Shown: positions 1-5,843 of the stretch, piece by piece
How positions within the stretch are numbered: the stretch's first letter is position 1
How the letters are laid out: every line of letters starts with the position of its first letter
Assembly (NCBI GenBank): GCA_016180765.1
Contig: JACPAP010000199.1
Span: forward strand, 1-7,257
From: Gemmatimonadota bacterium
GTDB taxonomy: Bacteria; Gemmatimonadota; Gemmatimonadetes; Gemmatimonadales; GWC2-71-9
Direction: 5' to 3'
Length of the DNA stretch: 7,257 bases
Position numbers and translations under genes: made by a program
Notes under the pieces: generated by a model
What the model saw: the letters and a program-made list of their open reading frames with translations, nothing else
Told to the model about the DNA's origin: nothing
Databases searched by the model: none

Positions 1-209
1 CCGACGATGAGGTCCACGACCTTCTTCGAATAGTTCCCGTCGGCGAGTTTGGCGTAAACGGCGGAAATGTCCGGGCGGACCCCCAACTCCTTGGCGATCC
101 GAACCAGAAAAGCGTCCGAAACCGGCCTCTGTTCCAGCAGGGCCAGAACGGACTGGGCGGGGGCGCATTTTACGGGCGCGTTCCTGTGGCTGGCGGCGGG
201 GTGCGGCAT
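1..209 (-). CDS. Unidentified coding frame, partial, running off the left edge
   Basis: I do not recognise this protein. From an in-frame ATG at 209 the minus strand stays open to the window edge. From about position 170 leftwards it has G/C-rich third positions and a protein-like composition: a helix-rich stretch with LALLEQRPVSDAFLVRIAKE, then a tail with GNYSKKVVDLIVG. The first 13 or so codons (MPHPAASHRNAPV) look non-coding, and no ribosome binding site precedes the ATG. The frame differs from that of puuD and overlaps its 3' end by 40 bp. It is therefore more likely the interior of a gene whose 5' end was lost at a junction near position 240 than an intact gene starting at 209. No CxxCH motif is present, so it is not the missing cytochrome domain of PuuD. 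Function unknown; that the stretch is or was coding is moderately supported. Confidence 0.35.
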   Translation of the reverse strand, partial: MPHPAASHRNAPVKCAPAQSVLALLEQRPVSDAFLVRIAKELGVRPDISAVYAKLADGNYSKKVVDLIV

Positions 210-1099
210 CTGGCAGCAGGAACCGGTCGTGTCCCAGCCGCCGCCGCTGGCAGTATCCACACGTTCCGCCGCCCCTGATTTCGCAGATTGAACCAGTGCC
301 GTGTCCCCACGCCGATGAGGAAGAGGCCCGCCAGGATCGCCCAGTTCCACGCGTGCCCGTACGTCGCCGCGTAGTGGCCGCTCACCATGATGAAGAGCAC
401 GGGGAGCGTGAGGTAGTTGTTGTGCAGGGAGCGGAGCGCCGCCTGTTTTCCCCGGGCCGCGTCGGGCGGCCGCCCCCCTGCCATCGCTTCCACCATCTCG
501 CGCTGCGACGGTATGATGACCCGAAACACGTTGGCGGCCATGATGGTGCCCAGCATGGCGCCCACGTGGACGTAAGCGGCGCGGGAACTCAGCACCTGAA
601 GCAGGGCCCAGGACACGGCGGTCGCCACCAGGAACCCGACCGTCCCGAGCTGCCGCGGCCGCTTCCCCAGCCGCGACTTGCAGAGCCGATCGTACACCAG
701 CCAGCCCCCGGCCAACGTGGCGAGGCCGATCCCGACGGCGGCGACCGGGGCGAGGTCCGCGACCCGCGGGTCCACCAGGTACACGTCGGCCTGGAAGTAG
801 TAGATGAGCGCCAACAGGGCGAAGCCGGTGATCCACGTGGCGTACGCCTCCCATTTGAACCAGTGGAGCGTCTCGGGCAGGCGGTCCGGCGCCACCGAGT
901 ATTTGACCATGCGATAGAACCCGCCGCCGTGCACCGACCACAACTCGCCTGCGACGCCGGGCTCAGCCACCCGCGGCGGGGCGATCCTGCTGTTCAGCCA
1001 ATTGAAGTAGAACGAGGTGCCGATCCACGCGATGCCCGTGATGACGTGCGACCAGCGCAGGGCGAGGTTCAGCCATTGGCGGAGGTGTTCAGCTTCCAC
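170..1099 (-). CDS. puuD: Urate oxidase, membrane PuuD type, C-terminally truncated
   Basis: PuuD-family urate hydroxylase oxidises urate to 5-hydroxyisourate in the cytoplasmic membrane and passes electrons to cytochrome c. The start is a GTG at 1099, overlapping the end of uraH by 11 bp; the alignable N-terminus begins there (LRQWLNLALRWSHVITGIAW). Family-like segments include IAWIGTSFYFNWLN (24-37), HGGG (57-60) and LHNNYLTLPVLFIMVSGHY (225-243); His18, 57, 79, 178, 226 and 242 are possible haem or substrate ligands. Predicted membrane helices lie near 13-33, 85-102, 115-135, 151-170, 174-196, 228-247 and 249-268. An eighth starts at VWILPAAAA (280-288) and is cut off. After residue 288 (about nt 236) the sequence becomes a Pro/Arg/Thr-rich 21-residue tail with poor codon bias. 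Family members usually continue through the helix into a C-terminal CxxCH cytochrome c domain; no such continuation exists in any frame here. The N-terminal domain is certain; function of this copy is doubtful. Confidence 0.85.
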   Translation of the reverse strand: MEAEHLRQWLNLALRWSHVITGIAWIGTSFYFNWLNSRIAPPRVAEPGVAGELWSVHGGGFYRMVKYSVAPDRLPETLHWFKWEAYATWITGFALLALIYYFQADVYLVDPRVADLAPVAAVGIGLATLAGGWLVYDRLCKSRLGKRPRQLGTVGFLVATAVSWALLQVLSSRAAYVHVGAMLGTIMAANVFRVIIPSQREMVEAMAGGRPPDAARGKQAALRSLHNNYLTLPVLFIMVSGHYAATYGHAWNWAILAGLFLIGVGTRHWFNLRNQGRRNVWILPAAAAGTRPVPAARCRTPPPATGTRP

Positions 1100-1427
1100 G
1101 ATAGGTCGAGTACCCGTAGGGGCTGAGCAGGAGCGGCACGTGATAGCGCCCGTCGTCCCGGGCCTCGAACACCACCTCCACGTAGGGATAAAAGCCGGTG
1201 ATGCCCTGCGCCGCGAAATACGCCGCCACCTCGAAGCGCAGCCGGAACGTCCCGGTCGCGGGCGGCGCGGTGGCGGGCATCAGGTTGGTGACGCGGCCGT
1301 CGGCGTCGGTGCGCGCCGTCGCCAGCTCGGTCCATCCGTCGCGCGCGCGCACCGCGAGCCGCACCTCGATGCCCGCGGCGGGGCGGCCTCGAGCGGTATC
1401 GAGCACGTGGGTCGAGATGCTGCTCAT
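1089..1427 (-). CDS. uraH: 5-hydroxyisourate hydrolase (transthyretin-like)
   Basis: Hydrolyses 5-hydroxyisourate, the product of urate oxidation, to OHCU in the cytoplasm. The 112-residue length is normal for this homotetrameric family. Visible hallmarks are the N-terminal STHVLDTARGRPAAG (3-19, His7), DADGRVTNL (41-49, Arg45), the GFYPYVEVVFE strand (78-88), HVPLLLSPYGYSTYRGS with His96, and the exact C-terminal YRGS. His7, Arg45, His96 and the YRGS tail correspond to the catalytic set known for the family. The start is an ATG at 1427 forming an ATGA overlap with the uraD stop. An upstream extension of the frame is rejected because it runs into uraD and lacks similarity to the family. There is no close Shine-Dalgarno, so translational coupling to uraD is likely. 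The gene appears intact. Confidence 0.95.
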   Translation of the reverse strand: MSSISTHVLDTARGRPAAGIEVRLAVRARDGWTELATARTDADGRVTNLMPATAPPATGTFRLRFEVAAYFAAQGITGFYPYVEVVFEARDDGRYHVPLLLSPYGYSTYRGS

Positions 1428-1915
1428 GGGGTCGCCAATTTCTCCAATCGGAGACGCGTGATCTTCGCCTGCTCGGCTGCGGCGATCCTTAACTCTTGGT
1501 CCGGTGGGTTGGCGAGCCGGCGGCGCAGCTCGGCCAGCATCTGGTCCGCGCTCCGGCCCGTCGCGCACACGAGAAACACGTGACCGAACCGCCGCTCATA
1601 AACCCGGTTGCCCTCTGCCAGCGCCTGACGCGTCTCTGCCGCGGCGGTGGCCACGCCGGACTGTTCTTGGCGCTCCCAGTCGCCCCTACTCGCCTCCCCA
1701 ATGCGCGGATGCTGCGCGAAGGCCTCACGCCAGTCGGCGTGGTCCAGCGCCCACCACAGCCGCTCCGCCGTCGCGAACACCTGCTGGTCATCGCCGAACG
1801 GACGGGCGGCCAGCATCCGCTCGACCCAGGGTTCCGCACTGCAGCATCGGCGGAGGGCCGCCGGCGCGGCGTCCGGAGGCAGCGCGTTGAGGTGTTTCGC
1901 GATGCGATCGCTCAC
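1424..1915 (-). CDS. uraD: OHCU decarboxylase
   Basis: Decarboxylates 2-oxo-4-hydroxy-4-carboxy-5-ureidoimidazoline to S-allantoin, following UraH. The 163 residues match the usual 160-175. Family signatures are PWVERMLAARPF (29-40), QHPRIGE with the catalytic His69, the ERQEQSGV stretch (81-88) containing the conserved acidic/Gln site, FGHVFLVCATGRSA (110-123) and the C-terminal KITRLRLEKL helix (151-160). The start is a GTG at 1915 whose last two bases overlap the alc TGA (GTGA, 4 bp). The frame stays open upstream through alc as far as 2923, but that part is an Arg/Pro/Gly-rich shadow of alc, so the GTG giving a family-length protein is preferred. The gene appears intact and would be translationally coupled to alc and uraH. 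Confidence 0.93.
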   Translation of the reverse strand: MSDRIAKHLNALPPDAAPAALRRCCSAEPWVERMLAARPFGDDQQVFATAERLWWALDHADWREAFAQHPRIGEASRGDWERQEQSGVATAAAETRQALAEGNRVYERRFGHVFLVCATGRSADQMLAELRRRLANPPDQELRIAAAEQAKITRLRLEKLATP

Positions 1916-2913
1916 CCGAGCCCCGCGGGCCGGCCCAGGAGCCGCAGGCGTGCGACCCCCCCATCCGGGTAGATGTTGAACCGTACGTGCGTAGCGGGCC
2001 GTCGTTCGGCCGGCCGAAACCCGTGCCGAGTGTGCGCCTTGAGCGTGGTACGCGGCAGGACCTGCCACCATTCGGTGCCCTCCGGAGGCGGCTCGCGGCA
2101 AGCCGTGCCGCCGGCATCGCATCCCTCGAGGCTGCAGCTCTCCGGGAAGTTGCCCTTGAAATGCGTGGTGTCCACCTCCACCGACTCGATCACCCCGCGG
2201 ACGCCGAGCCGGAGGACGGCCCAGTCGTGACCGGGGCCGCGGCGGCGCCGCGTCTCCCACCCGTCCCCCATGTTCACCGGGCGCCCCGGCAGGATCAGGT
2301 GACCGGGTTCGCCGAAGAACCCGTCGCTGGAAGCGAGCACCACGCCGCCATGCCGCGCGGCCCCGAGATCGACCAGGCGCTTCCCGCTCGCGAGCCTGGT
2401 CCAGTCCGGCCGGGCCTCGCCCCAGACGCGCAGCCGCGCCACGCCGCCGTCCGGGTAGATGTTCAGCCTCACGTGCGTCGCCCGCGCATCGCTCGCGACC
2501 TCGAACTGGTTCTCGGCGTGACCGCGCAGCGGGCTCTGCGGCAGGATCTCGATCCACTCGCGCTCCAGTTCGCCGAGGCGCTTTAGGGCGATGGGGCGCG
2601 CCGCGTATGCCGCGTCCAGCGAGCACGCCTCGGGGTGGTTGCCCTTGAAATGGTTGGTGTCCACGGTCAGGGCGCGAATCACCCCCTGCACGGCGAGCCG
2701 AACGATGCACCAGTCGTGGCCGGGCTCGCGGCGGCGGCGGGTCTCCCACCCATCCATCCACGCGCCGTGACTGGTGTAGCGGCCCTCGATGAACACGCCG
2801 CGGCCGGGTTGGAGCAGGTTCTCCTTGGGCGCGAAGAACTCGTCGTTCGCCAGGAGCGCCTTCCCACCCAGGCGCTCGGCGGCCAGGTCCACCAGGCCCG
2901 GGCGCGAGGTCAC
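1912..2913 (-). CDS. alc: Allantoicase
   Basis: Allantoicase (allantoate amidinohydrolase) cleaves allantoate to ureidoglycolate and urea. The 333-residue length is typical. The protein shows the two homologous beta-sandwich repeats of the family, offset by 163 residues: DGWETRRRREPGHDW (54-68) versus DGWETRRRRGPGHDW (217-231); VDTNHFKGNHPEACSLD (84-100) versus VDTTHFKGNFPESCSLE (247-263); and THVRLNIYPDGGVARLR (146-162) versus THVRFNIYPDGGVARLR (308-324). The repeat is also visible in DNA: a 15-base identity occurs at 2149-2163 and 2638-2652. The start is a GTG at 2913 preceded by GAGG four bases upstream, and it overlaps the allB stop by 4 bp. No lesion is seen. The two-domain match is unambiguous. 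Confidence 0.95.
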   Translation of the reverse strand: MTSRPGLVDLAAERLGGKALLANDEFFAPKENLLQPGRGVFIEGRYTSHGAWMDGWETRRRREPGHDWCIVRLAVQGVIRALTVDTNHFKGNHPEACSLDAAYAARPIALKRLGELEREWIEILPQSPLRGHAENQFEVASDARATHVRLNIYPDGGVARLRVWGEARPDWTRLASGKRLVDLGAARHGGVVLASSDGFFGEPGHLILPGRPVNMGDGWETRRRRGPGHDWAVLRLGVRGVIESVEVDTTHFKGNFPESCSLEGCDAGGTACREPPPEGTEWWQVLPRTTLKAHTRHGFRPAERRPATHVRFNIYPDGGVARLRLLGRPAGLG

Positions 2914-4160
2914 GGATCCTCACGCCAGAGACGCCGGCCCATGGGCCGCGGGGCGAAGCTCCCGCGATCGTAAACCGGCACGCCGCGCAGCAAGGTTCGC
3001 TCGACCCGACCGAAGAGCAGGTGTCCCTGATAGGGGCTCAGCGGGTAGCGATGATACAGCGTTTTGGGTCCGATGACGAATGATTCCTCCGGGTTCCAGA
3101 TCACCAGGTCGGCGTCGTAGCCCGGTGCGATCCGGCCCTTATGGCTCGCCAGGCCGGCGAGGCGCGCGGGCCCTTCGCACAGCCATCGCGCCAGATGGGC
3201 GATGGTACGGCCGCGCTCGCGGGCGCCGGTCCACGTCGCGGGGAGCAACAGCTGCAGGGACGAGATCCCGCCCCAGGCTCGGAAAAAATCACCGGAATCG
3301 AGACACTTGAGCGCCGGCGGCGCGGGCGAGTGGTCGCTGGCGATGAGATCGACGGCGCCTTGCGAGAGGCCGGCCCAGAGCCGTTCGCGGTTGGCGCGCT
3401 CGCGGATGGGCGGCGCGCACTTGAAGACGTGCGCGATATGCACGCGGCACGCCGTCTCGGCGCACAGCCGCAGCACCAGCTCGATCGCGGCCAGCTCGGC
3501 TTCCGGGGGTCGTGAGTTCAGGTAGGTGCGGTAACGATGCGGGTCGCTGCCGGCGAGTGCGGCGGTGGCCCGCTCGACCGGCGCCTGCAGCTCAGCGTGA
3601 ACCAGCAGCACGCTCCGGTGGGTCGCCAGCAGCCGCATGACCGGGCGCAGGTCCTGTTCCGTGACGTGCGCGAATTCGGGAATTCCCGACGGCACCAGAA
3701 AACACTTGAAGCCCAGCACGCCGGCCGCGATAAGCGGCGCGAGATCCGAGCGGTTGTCCGGGACCACGCCGCCCCAGAAGCCGTAATCCACCATCGCCTG
3801 ACCGCCAGCCGCGCGCTCCTTCTCGCGCAACCCGTCCACGGTCGTGGTGACCGGCACGCTGTTGAGCGGCATGTCCACGATCGTCGTCACGCCACCCGCC
3901 GCGGCCGCGCGCGTCGCCGTGGCAAAACCTTCCCACTCGGTCCGGCCGGGCTCGTTCACGTGGACGTGGACGTCCACGATCCCCGGCATGACCGCGGCGT
4001 CGCCGGCGTCCAGATGCTCAGCGCAGTCCGGTGGCACGCCGGCGCCGGGTTCCACGCGCTGGATCACGCCGTTCGCGATCACCACCGCGGCGGGGCGGAT
4101 CCCCTGCGGCGTGACCACGCGCGTGCCGGTGACCACCAGGTCGGCGGCGGCACCCGTCAT
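2910..4160 (-). CDS. allB: Allantoinase with a ~41-residue internal deletion
   Basis: Allantoinase, a TIM-barrel metal-dependent cyclic amidohydrolase, opens S-allantoin to allantoate. Metal-ligand motifs are present: DVHVHVNEPGRTEWEGF (63-79, His65 and His67), GFKCFLVPSG (150-159, Lys152 for carboxylation), VHAE (His188), HIAHV (His244) and SDHSP (Asp276). The spacing from His188 to His244 equals the 56 residues of E. coli AllB, but His244 to Asp276 is 32 instead of about 73. HIAHV runs straight into FKCAPPIRERANRERLWAGL (246-265), skipping the helix and the conserved strand with the ETCPHY-type motif that normally lie between. Total length is 416 against about 450. The junction (between 3426 and 3425) is in frame. 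The barrel would lose a strand, so activity is doubtful. The start is an ATG at 4160; an in-frame stop lies 21 bp upstream and there is no clear Shine-Dalgarno. It is the first recognised gene of the operon. Confidence 0.88.
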   Translation of the reverse strand: MTGAAADLVVTGTRVVTPQGIRPAAVVIANGVIQRVEPGAGVPPDCAEHLDAGDAAVMPGIVDVHVHVNEPGRTEWEGFATATRAAAAGGVTTIVDMPLNSVPVTTTVDGLREKERAAGGQAMVDYGFWGGVVPDNRSDLAPLIAAGVLGFKCFLVPSGIPEFAHVTEQDLRPVMRLLATHRSVLLVHAELQAPVERATAALAGSDPHRYRTYLNSRPPEAELAAIELVLRLCAETACRVHIAHVFKCAPPIRERANRERLWAGLSQGAVDLIASDHSPAPPALKCLDSGDFFRAWGGISSLQLLLPATWTGARERGRTIAHLARWLCEGPARLAGLASHKGRIAPGYDADLVIWNPEESFVIGPKTLYHRYPLSPYQGHLLFGRVERTLLRGVPVYDRGSFAPRPMGRRLWREDP

Positions 4161-4279
4161 ACGGCAGCTGCCTGACGCTCAAGGCGCCCTCGATCTCCCG
4201 CGCGGGGGGCTCGGATGATCGGCAGATAGGGGCGCCAGGTGGTAATGAGCGAGTCACTGAGATCAGAGGGCCGCAGCAT
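4157..4279 (-). CDS. Possible 40-residue ORF ending in an ATGA overlap with allB
   Basis: A short frame starts at an ATG at 4279 and stops at a TGA (4159-4157) sharing two bases with the allB ATG. This reproduces the 4-bp overlap pattern of the other operon junctions. The central part (DSLITTWRPYLPIIRAPRAG) has G/C-rich third positions; both ends do not. No family is recognised and no Shine-Dalgarno precedes the ATG. It could be a leader ORF that couples translation into allB, the tail of a lost upstream gene, or a chance frame in GC-rich DNA. The overlap is its best support. Confidence 0.25.
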   Translation of the reverse strand: MLRPSDLSDSLITTWRPYLPIIRAPRAGDRGRLERQAAAV

Positions 4280-4456
4280 CGCTCATCTAAGAGGCCGCCA
4301 ACTCGAGCTACCGTCAAGACATGGGGCCGCCCCCGCCGGGTGCAAGAGCGTGAGGGCCGCGCCCGCGACACCCCAGGGCAGGGGCTTGCCTGCGCGCCTG
4401 AAAGTGGGCATGTTCGATCCGTCAGAGTCCGCTCTCTCCGCTTCGCAGGTGGCCTC
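4161..4456. promoter_or_regulatory. Divergent intergenic region between allB and the plus-strand gene
   Basis: These 296 bp separate the start of the minus-strand purine operon from the start of the plus-strand secreted-protein gene, so promoters for both directions should lie here. I see no convincing -35/-10 pair on either strand. A perfect 10-bp palindrome GGCAGCTGCC (4163-4172) sits directly upstream of the allB ATG, and an AGGTGG Shine-Dalgarno (4447-4452) precedes the plus-strand ATG by four bases. Two short minus-strand frames, annotated separately, occupy most of the rest. The regulatory role follows from position only. Confidence 0.4.
4283..4411 (-). CDS. Possible 42-residue ORF with signal-peptide-like N-terminus
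   Basis: This short minus-strand frame starts at an ATG at 4411. It begins with a basic segment (MPTFRRAGK), then a hydrophobic run (WGVAGAALTLL) and an AGAAPC stretch resembling a secretion or lipoprotein cleavage region. The first 28 or so codons are strongly G/C-rich at the third position, then the bias collapses before the TGA at 4285-4283. It lies in the same frame as the next short ORF, with only TGA-GCG between them. It may be the 5' remnant of an exported protein gene. In GC-rich DNA such Ala/Leu/Gly-rich frames also arise by chance, so support is weak. Confidence 0.2.
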   Translation of the reverse strand: MPTFRRAGKPLPWGVAGAALTLLHPAGAAPCLDGSSSWRPLR

Positions 4457-4777
4457 ATGAGTCCCACGTCGCCCGTACTGGTCGCACTATGCGCCCTTGC
4501 GCCGTCCCTTGCCGCGGCCCAGGCGCGCGAGCGCGTCGGCGGCGCGGAGGTTGCGCCGCCGTGGGGGTGGCAGCGCACCGCGCTGGGCGACGTCGTGGTC
4601 TACACCGCGCCCGAGTTCGGCACGCCCCCGGCGATTTACGTTCTTCCGGGTGAGGACCCCCCAGGCGATTTCACGGCCTGGTTCGACGGGCGCTGGCAGG
4701 GCCTCGTCGCCCGCAACCGGCCGTTCCAGCTCTGGCCCCCGACCGGCGGGCGGGGCGCGGGGGCGAGAGCCGGATGA
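4457..4777 (+). CDS. Exported protein of unknown function, N-terminal part (frameshifted)
   Basis: The family is not recognised. The ATG at 4457 is supported by AGGTGG (4447-4452) four bases upstream and by a clear signal peptide: MSPTSPVLVALCALAPSLAA, with likely cleavage after AAA or AQA (residues 21-23). The mature part has an aromatic-rich segment, APPWGWQRTALGDVVVYTAP (33-52), followed by YVLPGEDPPGDFTAWFDGRW (61-80). From about residue 95 the frame degenerates into Gly/Ala/Arg and ends at a TGA (4775-4777). The following frame continues the protein, so this is the first quarter of one gene (4457-5751) broken by a frameshift. Adding one G to the run at 4759-4763 would join the halves into about 431 residues. 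Location is predicted as periplasmic or extracellular. Nothing ties it functionally to the purine operon. Confidence 0.6.
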   Translation: MSPTSPVLVALCALAPSLAAAQARERVGGAEVAPPWGWQRTALGDVVVYTAPEFGTPPAIYVLPGEDPPGDFTAWFDGRWQGLVARNRPFQLWPPTGGRGAGARAG

Positions 4778-5751
4778 CCGGCGGCGTGTTCGATGACGGC
4801 GCGGGCGGCGCGCTGTTCGTGGCCTTCTACGCGCAGCGGCAGGGCGCGCGCGCGCAGCCCGTCCTCTACGTCGCGCGGGACCGCCCGAGCTACGAGCGCC
4901 ACGCGCCCGCGTTCCAGTACCTTGTCGCCTCGCTCAGCATCCTTCCGCGCGACCAGCAGCCGCCCGCGCGCGCGGTCGCGCTGGAGGACGCGGTGGCCGG
5001 GACGCTCGCGGCGGCGCCACCACCTCCCGCCGCGCCGTCGCCCTCCGCCGCGCCGGGGGTCGCAGCGCCCGCGCCTCCCCCGGCCGAGGCGAAGGCTGTC
5101 GGGCCCTCAGGGGTAGAGGACATCGGCGACGAGGTCGGCCCGCGCATTCCGGGGGGGCTCGACGGTCTGTACATCGGCCCGTCGATCGGCATCAGTTTCG
5201 AGAGCCACCGCTACGCGATTTTCTATGCCGACGGCGTGGTGGGCTTCGAGCACCCCGCAGGCGGCCTGGACGGCTTCGATCGCGGCCGCGCCGCGAGAAA
5301 GCACCCCGACGCGTGGAGTCGCTACCGTGTCGAAGGCAAGCGCGTGATCGTGACCAAGTACTACGGCACGCAGATCGTGGGGCAGTTACTGGAGGACGGG
5401 AGCGTCCGGTTCTCCGGGATCGCGCTGCTCCTGCCCTGGCCCAAGGCCACGGGACTCCTGCTGGAGGGGACCTACCAGTACGGCAGCGAGGACCGCAGCA
5501 TCACCTTCCGCCGCGACGGCACCTTCATGGATCACGGGGCGCTCCGCGTCGTCGCCGACTTCGTGGATGACACCTTTCGCGAGGTGCCGCCCGGCGGGGG
5601 CACGTACCGGATCTCGAACAACACCCTCTGGCTGACCTATCCTGACGGGACCGTGCTGCGCAACTCGTTCCTGGTCGCGCAGGAGGATGTGAACCGTACC
5701 CGCCCGGACCTGATCGCCATCAATACCTACGAGCTGGACCTGGTGCGCTGA
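4774..5751 (+). CDS. Exported protein of unknown function, C-terminal part (frameshifted)
   Basis: This is the downstream part of the gene starting at 4457. Its ATG at 4774 forms an ATGA overlap with the previous stop but has no Shine-Dalgarno and begins mid-domain, so it is probably not a real start; coding continues upstream in this frame to about 4762. Visible layout: an alpha/beta segment (ALFVAFYAQRQ to LVASLSIL, residues 13-57), an Ala/Pro-rich linker (about 75-112), then a strand-rich C-terminal domain with DGLYIG (129-134), FYADGVVGFEHPAGGLDGFD (149-168), WSRYRVEGKRVIV, TFRRDGTFMDHG and TYRISNNTLWLTYPDGT. Short beta repeats of the kind 'rF-dGt' and 'Y-i-nntL-l-ypDGT' suggest a small barrel or sandwich. 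I know no function for this arrangement. It ends at a TGA at 5749-5751, 92 bp before a convergent gene remnant. Confidence 0.75.
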   Translation: MTGGVFDDGAGGALFVAFYAQRQGARAQPVLYVARDRPSYERHAPAFQYLVASLSILPRDQQPPARAVALEDAVAGTLAAAPPPPAAPSPSAAPGVAAPAPPPAEAKAVGPSGVEDIGDEVGPRIPGGLDGLYIGPSIGISFESHRYAIFYADGVVGFEHPAGGLDGFDRGRAARKHPDAWSRYRVEGKRVIVTKYYGTQIVGQLLEDGSVRFSGIALLLPWPKATGLLLEGTYQYGSEDRSITFRRDGTFMDHGALRVVADFVDDTFREVPPGGGTYRISNNTLWLTYPDGTVLRNSFLVAQEDVNRTRPDLIAINTYELDLVR

Positions 5752-5843
5752 CGGCGGCGCACCGACAACTGCAGCCGCTTTGTGAGACGGCGGGGTCCAC
5801 GCCTTCTGGTAGACGCCGGTTTACGCGTCAGCGCGACAACTCC

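Noticed and set aside
67..291. A plus-strand frame with a lipoprotein-looking stretch (FLWLAAGCG)
   Set aside because: The hydrophobic stretch is internal, not N-terminal; codon bias is poor and the opposite strand is better supported.
296..1126. A 276-codon plus-strand frame opposite puuD
   Set aside because: His/Arg/Pro-rich antisense shadow; puuD on the other strand carries recognisable membrane segments and motifs.
2149..2652. Direct repeat possibly marking a mobile element
   Set aside because: The repeated bases encode the equivalent motif in the two homologous allantoicase domains and are explained by the ancestral domain duplication.
1424..2923. A 499-codon minus-strand frame that would extend uraD far upstream
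   Set aside because: Everything above 1915 is an Arg/Pro/Gly-rich shadow of alc, which has two strongly conserved domains in another frame; UraD is complete from the GTG at 1915.
4163..4172. GGCAGCTGCC palindrome as an operator for the purine operon
   Set aside because: A single 10-bp palindrome in GC-rich DNA is weak evidence and no second copy is seen nearby; mentioned only within the intergenic entry.
5752..5843. Bidirectional terminator between the convergent units
   Set aside because: No stable hairpin followed by a T run on either strand; only a short chance repeat (cgacaact at 5763 and 5834).
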